Shown here piece by piece: positions 8,876 to 19,176 of a DNA stretch of 33,903 bases (within the stretch, counting starts at the first letter, position 1; each line of letters opens with the position of its first letter). This DNA is from Treponema sp. (GTDB lineage Bacteria; Spirochaetota; Spirochaetia; Treponematales; Breznakiellaceae), in NCBI GenBank assembly GCA_031256635.1, contig JAIRQF010000111.1:1-33903 (forward strand), written 5' to 3'. The translations under genes were made by a program, and so were the position numbers. The notes under the pieces were generated by a model. It was not told where the DNA came from and did no database searches. It saw nothing but the letters and a program-made list of their open reading frames with translations.

Positions 8876-10533
8876 TTTTCTCCCAAAGAATCAATGTAGC
8901 AGACGGCTCCCTGATAGGAGCCGCGGATTAGCGCAGCCCAAAAAGAGCGTCCCAGTATTACTTTATTTTCGGCATTTTCACAGGCAATCGGGAGGGTAAA
9001 TCCTGTAAGCTGCCGCACCGCGTCCAACGCTTCATCTACTGTTCTTCCCATGTAGTCTTTTAGCCCTGATGACTGAAAATCATTAAATGGGATTATTAAC
9101 CACGAATCATACCTTTGGTATGCAGTATTTACATATTCCGGGAGTAAATTTAGCGCATTTCTCAAATCATCTGTTAACCGGAAAGCATCAGGCGGGAATT
9201 TAAATTTTTCATCTTCTCCGTGCTGCAAGCCAGAGACCTCTGCCGTATGTTCCGTGCGAGTTTCTTTGAAAAGAAACTCCTGCGTTTCTGAGTCTTTGGG
9301 ATCTAGCCTGATCAGAATTGATCGCGCGGCTTTTTCGGCAGCAGCAACAGCTGTCTCTCTTTCCGGTGCGGAAGCGATAATATTTCCGCATTTTGATACA
9401 TTATTCTCCGGAAAGAAAACCTTATCCCCTTCCTTTATACGAAGGAAAAAATTATTAATGTTATTATCAGCGATGCTTCCAGTATCTCCGATTCCGGAAA
9501 TTTGCTTTACCGTTCCGGGAATTGAAATAAAAGCCCTTTCAGCGCATGTCCAATTTTTTTGCAGGGTTAGACCCTCCGGTTTATAGCCCATCGCCATTAA
9601 AATAGCGGCTTTTACAGGTAAAGCGCCTGATGAATAAGGGTATGTCCAGCCTGACATGTAACCACCTGAAAGACGGGCCGCAATCTCGCCAATCATCGGC
9701 CCTTGGGATGTTAATTTAATGTCACCCTTGGCGGAACCTATGTTATCTTTCCCCGCAAGTCCCAATGCGCGCACTCCGGCGCGGAATGTTTCAAGCAGGG
9801 AAAATTGTTTTTCTTCTTCGATGACTGTCGGCATTGTATGACCCATTTCAATAAAAAAGGGCGGGAAAAAAATATGCCTGTCCGCAAGTCCGCATATTGT
9901 GATTTCACCGTGATACACAATCGCATCAACTGAAAACTCAGGCCCGTCCATGTATTTTTCTGCAATAGCGCGTCCTGAGCGGGAAAAACCAATCGCCTCT
10001 TTCGCGGCTTTTTCAAAATCATCAATACTGTCCACTCTGCGGCAGCCTCTGCTTCCCATGTTGTCAACAGGTTTGATAACCAGAGGAAACCGGTAATGTG
10101 CCTCAGCGAGAGGTGTGAATGATTTAATGCGGGATTGTATATCAGCGGCAGTAATTGTAAAAAACTCAGGAGATGGGAGGGAAGCCTTTTTAAAACATTC
10201 GCGCATTCTCGCTTTATCCGAAGCGTTAAGCGCGGCCTGGTATGGAATGCCGGGAAGTCCTAATTTTTCGGCAGTCCACGCGACACTCGCGGAGAAATCA
10301 GTGCCTGCGGTCATAATTCCCAATCGGGAGTTTTTTCCCTGTATGGAGCGCGCGAAGGTTTCGATTCCTTCCTTATCTTTTAGATCGATTTGTTCAAACC
10401 TGTCCGCCATCCCAATACATGGCGCAGAAGAGCTGCCATCAAGAACGACAGCATAAAACCCCGATTCTTTCGCTATTTCAATCGCGGGTCCCTGCATTAC
10501 ACCCGCACCAAGGATTATGATTGTTTCTTTCAT
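8872..10533 (-). CDS. ATP-grasp family enzyme (carbamoyl-phosphate-synthase-like/peptide- or sugar-ligase type)
   Basis: 553 aa; IILGAGVMQGPAIEIAKESGFYAVVLDG, FPLVIKPVDNMGSRGCRRVDS, IGEIAARLSGGYMSGWTYPYSSG; overlaps the amidase start by 4 nt (ATGA). Confidence 0.85.
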   Translation of the reverse strand: MKETIIILGAGVMQGPAIEIAKESGFYAVVLDGSSSAPCIGMADRFEQIDLKDKEGIETFARSIQGKNSRLGIMTAGTDFSASVAWTAEKLGLPGIPYQAALNASDKARMRECFKKASLPSPEFFTITAADIQSRIKSFTPLAEAHYRFPLVIKPVDNMGSRGCRRVDSIDDFEKAAKEAIGFSRSGRAIAEKYMDGPEFSVDAIVYHGEITICGLADRHIFFPPFFIEMGHTMPTVIEEEKQFSLLETFRAGVRALGLAGKDNIGSAKGDIKLTSQGPMIGEIAARLSGGYMSGWTYPYSSGALPVKAAILMAMGYKPEGLTLQKNWTCAERAFISIPGTVKQISGIGDTGSIADNNINNFFLRIKEGDKVFFPENNVSKCGNIIASAPERETAVAAAEKAARSILIRLDPKDSETQEFLFKETRTEHTAEVSGLQHGEDEKFKFPPDAFRLTDDLRNALNLLPEYVNTAYQRYDSWLIIPFNDFQSSGLKDYMGRTVDEALDAVRQLTGFTLPIACENAENKVILGRSFWAALIRGSYQGAVCYIDSLGEK

Positions 10534-10556
10534 ATTAAATTTTCGGTTTAATTAGA

Positions 10557-10690
10557 GTCTGTCTATAATGTGGACACATTATTGACAGACCTCCTTAAAA
10601 AACGAATTTTCGCAGCCTGCATGTAAACCGAAGGTTTGAAGGCGAGAAAATGCGAGGTCTGTCCGCAAAGTAACCGACTTTGTGGACAGA
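10557..10690. repeat. Multi-hairpin palindromic element (MITE/REP-like candidate)
   Basis: Hairpin 1: 10557-10572/10575-10590 (15 of 16 bp). Hairpin 3: 10658-10671/10677-10690 (13 of 14 bp). Alternative long-range stem GACAGACCTC 10584-10593/GAGGTCTGTC 10654-10663 (10 of 10 bp) with inner AAACC-GAA-GGTTT. Confidence 0.8.
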
Positions 10691-10815
10691 TACTATTTAA
10701 GGTGATGATAAACCCGGACTTGGGCTGGTATTTTAAGGGAAAGAATCAAATTTTTGGATTAAATTTTTAACCTGATAATTTGATAATAGTCACCTCTGAT
10801 AAAACGTAAAAATAC

Positions 10816-12657
10816 CTATACAGCAGTTTGCGCATAAACCTCAAAAGTATCTCCTAACTTAAAAATCTTACTGATTGCCAACAGTATCCAATATATAAAA
10901 CTTTTTCTGTTAACCGCGAATTTTCCCAAAAGCGGGAATCGTTCAGGATGATGTCCGATAACTTCAAATTTTTTAACTTTGAATCCGGCTAATAAAAGCG
11001 CATTTTTGCACATTTTAGGAGACCATACAGTATAGTGATCGGCAGGACTTGCGGATAAAAAGTTTTTAAGGCCGGTTTGCCCTGAGATACCTGAATAAGA
11101 TGGTGTTGAAAACGCAAGAATGCCTCCGGGTTTTAGAAGTTTTTTTATTTCATTTAAAACGATTAGGCAATCGGTGAAGTGTTCAATAACATACCAGAGA
11201 GTTATTACATCGTAAGAATGAGGAATGAAATGTTTGTCATTTTGGATAATTGGAAAAAAACCTTGTATTGCGGAAATTCCCAGTTTTTCATTTATATAAC
11301 GAACGGCATCTTCTGCCGGATCAATTCCAAAAGGAGAGAAGCCTTCTTCTTTTGCAGCAGCGAGAAACGGACCATACGCGCATCCGATATCCAACAATGA
11401 AGGACTGTCTGTTTTAAATTCGTTTTCATTTTTCTGCGTGTCTTTACAGGATAAATTCAGGATAATTTTTAGCCTTCGTTTTGCCGCATTTTTAATATTG
11501 TCAAAATCATCTAAATATGTTTTACCGTATTGTTTTTTATATGATTCAAAAAAGTACTCTTTCTCATATTCAATTGGCGCAGGACATAATCTATCCATAT
11601 AAATTATGCCGCATTTTTTACAGCGGCGGTAAGTGCGGTCTTTAAAACGGGCGATGCTCTTTTCCGGAGTATCATTACCGCAAACAGGGCAGCGCCTGTT
11701 AACCGCCGGTAAAAAGCTGCCGCAAACCTGCGCAAGGTTTTCATTTTTTGAAAATAAAAAATTATTAACAACAGAGTCATACAGAGGTTTTTGTTCCAAA
11801 ATCATTTTTTCCCTGTTTAGCTCTGTATTAACATTTCTAAATATTTTCCTGACATCGTTAAAGCCTGCGGCTTTGGCGAGCTTTTTATGATATGGGGTAG
11901 GGTGATCCAGCAAGACAACAGCTCCGGCGAAAAGCGCTTCGTAGGCGGTGATTCCGTAATGGGTAATTACAAGATCATATTCGCCGATATGCTGTGCAAG
12001 ATTGACAATAGCCTCCGATACCTTAACATTTTTTATTTTACTTTGAATATTGTCCGCTGTTAAAGCTCCTCTTAGAAGCGTTATATCAATATCCTGAGAA
12101 TTTTTCATTTCAGATAATCTGCGCGCTGTTTTTATGCCAAGACCCGCAGTATCTTCCTGACCAAATGTTATAAGGATTTTTTGTATATGACAACTTTTGT
12201 TTTTTGACGCAGAAGCGTTAAAGTCCTTGTTAATTAATAAAGCAGGAGATGTTATATTGGCGGAAAGTGAAATAAATTTATAAGGGACCAATATATCGAC
12301 AAGAAAATCAAAACGATCCCTGTGGCAGCCGCCTTCATCAATGCCGATTACAGGAGCCAGATTTTTCCAGAAAGTGATTTCGTTTAACGAGGTTTGATAC
12401 CGGTCAAGAATAATTAAACCGAAAGTTTCAAAAGATTTTTCATTTTTAAAAAGCCAATCCGGATTAAAATCCCTTGATTTTAACAGATTTTCTATCTGCG
12501 GTGTTTTATCTTTCTGAGGCAAATAAAGAACAGCGGCGCGGTCTATTTTGCGCAAATCCTTTACCAATGTTATACACCGGTTTAAATGTCCTCCTCCGCG
12601 GCCTTTTTCTGCTGTGGGGACAACCAGTATCTGTGAAGCAATTTGTCCGCTTTTCAT
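10816..12657 (-). CDS. Fusion of PseG-like nucleotide-sugar hydrolase/GT-B domain, zinc ribbon, and class I SAM methyltransferase
   Basis: N-term GRGGGHLNRCITLVKDL..YDLVITHYGITAYEALFAGAVVLL; CPVCG-x18-CKKCG; LLDIGCAYGPFLAAAKEEGFSPFGIDP..WYVIEHFTDCLIVLNEIKKLLKPGG. Start at 12657 makes a TGATG overlap with the upstream gene; ATG 12678 is the alternative. Confidence 0.82.
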   Translation of the reverse strand: MKSGQIASQILVVPTAEKGRGGGHLNRCITLVKDLRKIDRAAVLYLPQKDKTPQIENLLKSRDFNPDWLFKNEKSFETFGLIILDRYQTSLNEITFWKNLAPVIGIDEGGCHRDRFDFLVDILVPYKFISLSANITSPALLINKDFNASASKNKSCHIQKILITFGQEDTAGLGIKTARRLSEMKNSQDIDITLLRGALTADNIQSKIKNVKVSEAIVNLAQHIGEYDLVITHYGITAYEALFAGAVVLLDHPTPYHKKLAKAAGFNDVRKIFRNVNTELNREKMILEQKPLYDSVVNNFLFSKNENLAQVCGSFLPAVNRRCPVCGNDTPEKSIARFKDRTYRRCKKCGIIYMDRLCPAPIEYEKEYFFESYKKQYGKTYLDDFDNIKNAAKRRLKIILNLSCKDTQKNENEFKTDSPSLLDIGCAYGPFLAAAKEEGFSPFGIDPAEDAVRYINEKLGISAIQGFFPIIQNDKHFIPHSYDVITLWYVIEHFTDCLIVLNEIKKLLKPGGILAFSTPSYSGISGQTGLKNFLSASPADHYTVWSPKMCKNALLLAGFKVKKFEVIGHHPERFPLLGKFAVNRKSFIYWILLAISKIFKLGDTFEVYAQTAV

Positions 12658-13331
12658 CAGCGAAATATCTCCCGGCATTTTTTAATTATTGTTTCTCCGT
12701 TATAACGCAGCTCTTCTTCCGGCAGCGCGGAATAAAGTTCCGCTGCGCGATCAAAATCCTCTTGTGTATCAATTGTCAGGCGGATATCGGGATAATTCCA
12801 CTTTTCAGGCGCGACAGGACGGTGAATGTTGAAAAGGTCAGGATGATTGTAAAGATACGGGCAGACATGCTCATGATCGTAAGGGAGGACAGTTTCGATT
12901 TCAGCCCGAAGGAGAGCGATGGCGGAGGCGGATTCGACGCCCGCGCCGTAAGGCAGTCCTTTATAACCTGCGTAATCGGCGTTATGTGAAAGAGCTTCAT
13001 TGTTGATTGAGCAGGCAGCGTCGGCAAATACAAAGGGATTATCGCCTGTCGCCCTTATGAGGCGGTCTATTGAATATTTGCGGATTACACAACAAAAACG
13101 GTTAAGAACATCTTCTTTTGAGCCTGCGAAAATATCAAAACCGGCTTTTTCCACAAGAGGTTCGAAACTTGAATATGAATCCTCTGTGCATGCGAGCACT
13201 CTTAAATCTGCGCTCACGCGGTTCAACGCTTCCATTACGCGAAATACAACAGGTTCTCCGTCAAGCAGGAGAAGAGCCTTTCCCGGTAATCTTGATGAAT
13301 CAATTCGTGCTTGTAAAATAACTGCCGTCAA
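12657..13331 (-). CDS. SpsF/CMP-sugar cytidylyltransferase-like nucleotidyltransferase
   Basis: MTAVILQARIDSSRLPGKALLLLDGEPVVFRVMEAL, RLIRATGDNPFVFAD, RLTIDTQEDFDRA. Confidence 0.88.
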   Translation of the reverse strand: MTAVILQARIDSSRLPGKALLLLDGEPVVFRVMEALNRVSADLRVLACTEDSYSSFEPLVEKAGFDIFAGSKEDVLNRFCCVIRKYSIDRLIRATGDNPFVFADAACSINNEALSHNADYAGYKGLPYGAGVESASAIALLRAEIETVLPYDHEHVCPYLYNHPDLFNIHRPVAPEKWNYPDIRLTIDTQEDFDRAAELYSALPEEELRYNGETIIKKCREIFR

Positions 13332-13332
13332 A

Positions 13333-14322
13333 TTATTCTCCAGATACCCACCGGCCGGTTACGGCCTCTGCGCCGCATCTCCATCTGAATTTGTTTTTTT
13401 TTACCCATTTTCTGCTTTCTTTAAACTCATCCCATGCCGTGAAAAGGTCATCTCCTGATTTATATAAAAAGCCGGGAAAACGGTATAACGGCAGATGCGC
13501 GTAATCGTTTCTGAATACGGGAGCGAGATTTTTTAAATAGAAGCGCTTGTAGCTGTTTTCAACCGTATTATTCTCGGAAGGCAGCTCTCCGCCATAGGAA
13601 AGTTTTAAATGAAGGCTCAGCGCGATTTCTTCTCCCCATAAATGAGAGCGAAAACCAAAATCCATTAGCTGCCAATGCGTGTGAATTAAAGTTGTGTCAA
13701 AGCCGCCTGTATTTATAAAACGCTGCCTGTCGTAGATTCCGATCCCGTCAAATGGATAAAGGCTTAAATCCCCTTCATTACCAGGCTCCATAAAAATGGT
13801 GCGTATCTTTTTACGCCGGGTCATCGGAATAATAAGGGTCGGCAATGTTTCATAATTTGAGTTCACAATTAACGGAATGGTGCAGAGCCTTTTTATCATG
13901 CGGCTTGCAGGCTTGTCGTTTTTTTCTTCGCAATTTACAATCAGGCGCTCGGCCATCCGCTTCGCGGTTCCTCCTGCGATTATTTTCATATCGCTTCGCA
14001 TAACAAAAAAAAGCGGACTTTCAATTTCCTGAGCGGCAAGGTTTATTTGCTCTCCAAGGCTTATTTCATTTTCAGGGAGTATAAATCGGACAAAAGGAAA
14101 ACGTACGGACAGCTCTTCAATCTCATAGTGAGGTGAAGGCGATTCTACGGAAATTACATTGTCAAATCCTGATTTTTCAAGATCCTTTAAAAATGATCTT
14201 GCAGGATATCCTGGCCTGTTAAGGATTACAGCTGCGATTCCTGTGGACGCAATACGTTCCTTGACTCCTACGGCGGTGTAGGGCGTTATCTTTTCATTAA
14301 AAATTGTAGGTATAGTATTCAT
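13333..14322 (-). CDS. GT-A (family 2-like) glycosyltransferase
   Basis: MNTIPTIFNEKI..; PARSFLKDLEKSGFDNVISVESPSP.., SLGEQINLAAQEIESPLFFVMRSDMKII, DRQRFINTGGFDTTLIHTHWQLMDFGFRSHLWGEEI. ATG at 14322 gives a 26-nt overlap with the upstream gene; the track start at 14460 would overlap 164 nt. Confidence 0.65.
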   Translation of the reverse strand: MNTIPTIFNEKITPYTAVGVKERIASTGIAAVILNRPGYPARSFLKDLEKSGFDNVISVESPSPHYEIEELSVRFPFVRFILPENEISLGEQINLAAQEIESPLFFVMRSDMKIIAGGTAKRMAERLIVNCEEKNDKPASRMIKRLCTIPLIVNSNYETLPTLIIPMTRRKKIRTIFMEPGNEGDLSLYPFDGIGIYDRQRFINTGGFDTTLIHTHWQLMDFGFRSHLWGEEIALSLHLKLSYGGELPSENNTVENSYKRFYLKNLAPVFRNDYAHLPLYRFPGFLYKSGDDLFTAWDEFKESRKWVKKNKFRWRCGAEAVTGRWVSGE

Positions 14323-15874
14323 CGCAATTTTCGCAGAGTCCCGAATAATTTCTTTTACATTGTTCTTTATAATATTTCTCTCCGTTTTGCCAGATAGCGG
14401 CAATGGAGTCAGTAAAAACATTTCCCAATACCATGTTTTTATCTCCCTTAAAAACCGCAAGATTTTCCCTGCATAAAGGAACGGTGCCGTCTGTTAAAAC
14501 AGGGAAATCCCTCATTATATGCCAGCAGCATTGGCGGATAACAGGAGATATGTCGGAAGCCTGTTTTCTTTCCATATGACCGCAGAAGTCATCGTATTTC
14601 TGAATTATAATATTTTTTTCGCCGTTAGGGGATGCGTCTTTCCAGTAACGGTAAAACTTTTCAGTATCATCTTCTGATCCTTTTAAGCGCACCGCTTGCA
14701 CATAACAATCGTTTGGGAATAACGAAAGAAGTTTCCTTGCGCAGCTTTCCGCTTCCGCGAATCCCGCTGTGCGGAGTTCTGTGTACCGCTTTGAATCTGT
14801 CGTGTCAAGCGAAACAATCCATGAAAGGGGAGAGAGAACGTTTATTCTTCCGTTAACTGTTTTTGCCAACTGTGCGCACTCTTCGAGTTCTTCGTTTTTC
14901 CAGCCGATGCCTGATGTTTCAATGATTAGCGCAAGCTTGCCGCGTGTCAGTACGGATTTTATCAATTTCATTTTTTCAGGATGAAGGCTTAACTCTCCCC
15001 ATAAAGAAAGATCGATTACCGCATCTTGCGAAAAATCGATAATATTATCCAGCAGGGTTTCAAATTTACCGCAGTCCATATAATCGTTTTGCGCTGACTG
15101 GTCTGCAATGGAAGGATATGGGCAGATAATGCATTTCTGGGGACAGCCGCCATAGACCTGTATTGGAAAAAAACTTGGCAAGGTTCTTAGTATTTCTGGC
15201 TGCTGTGCCACAATTCGCTCGACATCGGAGGCGGAGGGAATCTTCCCGTTTCCCGCAGCAAGAAAATTATTAAGAAGCATTACATTGCGTTTTGAATCGG
15301 CGCAAAGATTGATTCTGTGACAGCGAAGATCAACGGAAGAAACCTCAGTCTCAATATCAAATGCGTTAATGTCTTTCTGGATGACGGAAAATAGCATGTC
15401 TCTTTCAACCGGCCCGTCGTTATCACCCAGTATTTTCACGAGTATCGCCGCGGTTCCTTTGGAGAGTATTTCAGGAGCGAGTCCGTAAGGCCAGCCATCG
15501 GCGTAAGAATATTCCGCGGCAAAACGAAGGTGCCTGTCTGCGATATTTCCCGCAAGAACAGGATCGAGGAATGGACAGTCTGCAAAGGCAAAATAGGCAA
15601 GATCAAAGTCTTCCTGCAATTCTGCGGTTTTTTCAAGCACACTCCGTTTTGTCCATGTATCTCTCTGTTCGATATGAAATTCCTGCGAGTTTTTTAAAGT
15701 AAGATTTTCAGGTCTACCGGAAACATTTGAGGAGCAAAACAGTGCTATTTTATTAACTCCGGGAAATTGCGCCGCCTGTTCAATGGAAAGCTGTAAGGCG
15801 TTTTTTCCGTTTAAAACTTCCCGGAAAGCATGATGAGTGAGGCTTCCGGCATATAAAATAAGAATGCTGTTCAT
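14297..15874 (-). CDS. Radical SAM/SPASM protein with N-terminal nucleotidyltransferase-like domain (spiro-SPASM type)
   Basis: Central CPQKCIIC (CX3CX2C) radical SAM motif, C-terminal Cys cluster (CCWHIMRDFPVLTDGTVPLCREN..C..YSGLCENCDEYY), N-terminal cytidylyltransferase-like region (YFAFADCPFLDPVLAGNIADRHL). Confidence 0.85.
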   Translation of the reverse strand: MNSILILYAGSLTHHAFREVLNGKNALQLSIEQAAQFPGVNKIALFCSSNVSGRPENLTLKNSQEFHIEQRDTWTKRSVLEKTAELQEDFDLAYFAFADCPFLDPVLAGNIADRHLRFAAEYSYADGWPYGLAPEILSKGTAAILVKILGDNDGPVERDMLFSVIQKDINAFDIETEVSSVDLRCHRINLCADSKRNVMLLNNFLAAGNGKIPSASDVERIVAQQPEILRTLPSFFPIQVYGGCPQKCIICPYPSIADQSAQNDYMDCGKFETLLDNIIDFSQDAVIDLSLWGELSLHPEKMKLIKSVLTRGKLALIIETSGIGWKNEELEECAQLAKTVNGRINVLSPLSWIVSLDTTDSKRYTELRTAGFAEAESCARKLLSLFPNDCYVQAVRLKGSEDDTEKFYRYWKDASPNGEKNIIIQKYDDFCGHMERKQASDISPVIRQCCWHIMRDFPVLTDGTVPLCRENLAVFKGDKNMVLGNVFTDSIAAIWQNGEKYYKEQCKRNYSGLCENCDEYYTYNF

Positions 15875-15920
15875 ACATTCCGATTATCGGCGAAAAAGAA
15901 ATAAACATCTATACAGGCAA

Positions 15921-17327
15921 TTACTTCATATACTTTTCGATATATTCCTGCTTAACCCTCAGCAAATCCTCCCTCGGAAGGTGGGAGAGAACTTTCCAGC
16001 CAAGATCAAGCGTTACGCCGATATCGCGGTTTTCATATTCACCCTGGGACAGGAATGACTGTTCAAAGATATCGCCGAATTTCAGATAACATTTGTCGGC
16101 TGCGGATAATTCCTCTTCTCCGATAATGGACGCAAGATTTCTTATCTGTTTTACTCTTGCGTAGGCGGCGAAAAGCTGGCTTGACACATCCTTGTGATCC
16201 TCCCTTGTCATTCCCTCCCCGATACCGTCTTTCATTAAGCGCGAAAGACTTGGAAGGCCCGCGACAGGCGGATAAATGCCGCGCTGATAAAGTTCGCGCT
16301 CAAGGACTATCTGCCCTTCTGTAATGTAACCTGAAAGATCCGGTATAGGATGGCTGATATCATCATTGGGCATCGAAAGAATCGGAATCTGGGTGATGGA
16401 ACCATTTGATCCCTTGATCTTTCCCGCTCTTTCATAAAGCGAGGCGAGATCGGAATAAAGGTAACCGGGGTACCCCTTGCGGCTTGGAACTTCCGAACGG
16501 ATTGAAGAAACTTCGCGTAACGCCTCGCAGTAGTTAGTCATGTCTGTCATCACTACAAGGACATGCATGTTCTTCTCGTACGCTAGATATTCAGCGGCGG
16601 TAAGCGCGCATCTAGGAGCGACAAGCCGTTCCAGTGAAGGGGAGTCCGCAAGAGAAAGAAAGACTACGACATTCGATAGAACGCCTGAATGTTCAAAATC
16701 ATCCAGGAAGAAGCGCGCGACATCGTTTTTTACTCCCATTGCGCAGAATACAATCACGAATTGTCTGGATGTTCCCGGCTGCGGCGCGCCATTATTGTCA
16801 AATGATAAAATTTTCGCCTGACGGACAATTTGCGCCGCAAGACGGTTGTGGGGAAGGCCGTTACCTGAAAATACCGGAAGTTTTTGTCCGCGAATCAGCG
16901 TGTTCATTCCGTCAATCGAAGATATTCCTGTCTGAATAAAATCACGCGGATATGTCCGCGCGTAGGGATTTATGGGAAGTCCGTTTATATCAAGAGTCTT
17001 TGATGAAAAAATGCTGCCGTATCCGTCGATCGGCTCTCCAAGACCGTTAAAAATGCGTCCGAGTAAACCCATACCTACGCGGAGTTCCATGGGTTTGTCA
17101 AGAAACTCAACTCTTGTGTCATGGGCGGAAAGTCCTGTGCTGTTTCCGAATATTTGAATGGCTGCCCAGTCTTCGCTTAAATCAAGCACGCGTCCCAGTT
17201 TTTTATTATTATCCCTGTCATAAACAGCGACCATGTCATTGAAGCCTGTACCCTTGCACCGGGATGTGATCACAACAGGCCCTTCTATCCGCGAAAGCCC
17301 CCTGTACTCAATGCCTCTCATTTTCAT
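15921..17327 (-). CDS. atpB: V-type ATPase subunit B (second cluster)
   Basis: 468 aa, intact; [75 protein letters not shown]. Confidence 0.95.
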   Translation of the reverse strand: MKMRGIEYRGLSRIEGPVVITSRCKGTGFNDMVAVYDRDNNKKLGRVLDLSEDWAAIQIFGNSTGLSAHDTRVEFLDKPMELRVGMGLLGRIFNGLGEPIDGYGSIFSSKTLDINGLPINPYARTYPRDFIQTGISSIDGMNTLIRGQKLPVFSGNGLPHNRLAAQIVRQAKILSFDNNGAPQPGTSRQFVIVFCAMGVKNDVARFFLDDFEHSGVLSNVVVFLSLADSPSLERLVAPRCALTAAEYLAYEKNMHVLVVMTDMTNYCEALREVSSIRSEVPSRKGYPGYLYSDLASLYERAGKIKGSNGSITQIPILSMPNDDISHPIPDLSGYITEGQIVLERELYQRGIYPPVAGLPSLSRLMKDGIGEGMTREDHKDVSSQLFAAYARVKQIRNLASIIGEEELSAADKCYLKFGDIFEQSFLSQGEYENRDIGVTLDLGWKVLSHLPREDLLRVKQEYIEKYMK

Positions 17328-19176
17328 ATCTCCGTTTGTATGAAGAAGGATCGCTTACGGATCGGTAAGCCCTTTCAAGCTCTTCAAGGGACGCTCGCAT
17401 TTTCTCTTCAAATTCATTAATTCCGTCAGCTTTATTTTCAAGAACATTCTCATTGCTTACTGTGCTTTTAAGGCGTGAAAGACCTTCTTTTAAACCTGTG
17501 GAAGAGATTTTTGTCATTGGCGCGCCGAGATCTATGCATGTGTACGCGCGTTCGTGAAACTCCATTATAAGGTGCAGCAGACGAATCTGTTTTTCTGGAA
17601 CACAGAACATGTCGGTCTTATCAAAAGAGTTCTGCTGTAAAAATCCGTCTTTGATTATCTGCGCGGTAAGAAGAATAAGTTTTTGCTCGTCAGGAAGAGC
17701 GTCAGGGCCGATAAGGCGCACAATTTCAGCTAACCTCTGTTCCTGCTTTAATAAATCAAGGCAGGCCTTGCGCACTTTTACCCAATTGGGATTAACCTTT
17801 TCCCACCAGCGTTGAACCTCTTCTGCGTATTCAGAGTAGCTGTCTGTCCAGCTTATCGCGGGGTAATGCCGGGCGTTCGCAAGGTCCCGGTCCAAAGCCC
17901 AGAAACAACGTATAAAGCGTTTTGTGTGCTGCGTTACAGGTTCTGAAAAATCACCGCCCGGAGGAGAGACAGCCCCGATTATCGAAACAGATCCTTCAAG
18001 GCCGTTTAACGTTTTAACCCGTCCGGCCCTTTCATAGAATTCAGCAAGCCGCGTCGGCAGATAGGCGGGAAAGCCTTCTTCCGCCGGCATCTCTTCCATG
18101 CGCCCTGAAAGTTCGCGTAATGCTTCGGCCCAGCGGCTTGTTGAATCCGCCATTATAGCGACATGGTACCCCATGTCTCTGTAAAACTCCGCAAGAGTTA
18201 CGCCTGTATAAATTGAAACTTCACGTGCCGCCACAGGCATATTGGAAGTGTTTGCGATTAAAAGCGTTCTTTCCATGAGGCTTCGTCCGGTTCTTGGATC
18301 CAAAAGCTGGGGGAACTCAGTAAGCACGTCAGTCATTTCATTGCCGCGCTCTCCGCAGCCGATGTAGATAATAACGTCCGCGTCGCACCATTTCGCGACA
18401 GCGTGCTGAGTCATTGTCTTTCCCGTGCCGAATCCGCCGGGAATGGCCGCGGTTCCGCCTTTTGACAGCGGAAAGAAAATGTCGATAACGCGCTGTCCTG
18501 TAATAAGCGGCTGATCTTTTAAAAGCTGCGATGCGACAGGGCGGGGAAGGCGCACAGGCCACCACTGCGCGAATGTGATTTCATCGCCGGCTGAAGTTTT
18601 TGCCGCGATGTCAAAAATTGAATAATCACCCTGCGGGCACAAATACGTTATGTGATTATCCGCGCCCGGGGAAAAACCTGAAAGCTGTTTCCACGGAACC
18701 ATTATCCTGCAAGTGATGCTCTCGGTTTCTTTTATACAGCCGAGTATTAAACCGGGTTTTGCTTCTGTCTTTTCACCTGCGCCTATCTTTGCAGCTAACG
18801 CGGCGTCGGGAATAAAGCGCCACTTTTTTTGTGTGTCCAAAGGAGCGCCCCTTCCGCCGGGTTTCATAAAAGCTCCGTCCTGATCATAAAGGAGAGCAAG
18901 GGGACGCTGTATTCCGTCGTAAATTGTACCTATAAGACCAGGGCCCAGAAGGGCGGAAAGAGGGCGGCCTGTTGACCATGCAGGGCTTCCTGTTTTAAGT
19001 CCTGTGTTATCTTCATAAACCTGTATTACCGCTGTTTCTCCCTCCAGACGGACTATTTCACCAATGATCCGGTTATCTCCGACTTCAACAAGATCGAAAA
19101 GCCCTGCTTCTCCAAGACCGGATGCGCGTATAATCGGCCCTGAAATACGCAGAACTTTTCCTGTCTGTTTATTCAT
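17308..19176 (-). CDS. atpA: V-type ATPase subunit A (second cluster)
   Basis: 622 aa; P-loop [80 protein letters not shown]. Confidence 0.96.
   Translation of the reverse strand: MNKQTGKVLRISGPIIRASGLGEAGLFDLVEVGDNRIIGEIVRLEGETAVIQVYEDNTGLKTGSPAWSTGRPLSALLGPGLIGTIYDGIQRPLALLYDQDGAFMKPGGRGAPLDTQKKWRFIPDAALAAKIGAGEKTEAKPGLILGCIKETESITCRIMVPWKQLSGFSPGADNHITYLCPQGDYSIFDIAAKTSAGDEITFAQWWPVRLPRPVASQLLKDQPLITGQRVIDIFFPLSKGGTAAIPGGFGTGKTMTQHAVAKWCDADVIIYIGCGERGNEMTDVLTEFPQLLDPRTGRSLMERTLLIANTSNMPVAAREVSIYTGVTLAEFYRDMGYHVAIMADSTSRWAEALRELSGRMEEMPAEEGFPAYLPTRLAEFYERAGRVKTLNGLEGSVSIIGAVSPPGGDFSEPVTQHTKRFIRCFWALDRDLANARHYPAISWTDSYSEYAEEVQRWWEKVNPNWVKVRKACLDLLKQEQRLAEIVRLIGPDALPDEQKLILLTAQIIKDGFLQQNSFDKTDMFCVPEKQIRLLHLIMEFHERAYTCIDLGAPMTKISSTGLKEGLSRLKSTVSNENVLENKADGINEFEEKMRASLEELERAYRSVSDPSSYKRRYENERH

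Noticed and set aside
14323-14460. N-terminal extension of the glycosyltransferase ORF (start 14460)
   Set aside because: It would overlap the radical SAM gene by 164 nt and reads as non-homologous sequence; ATG 14322 gives a normal short overlap.
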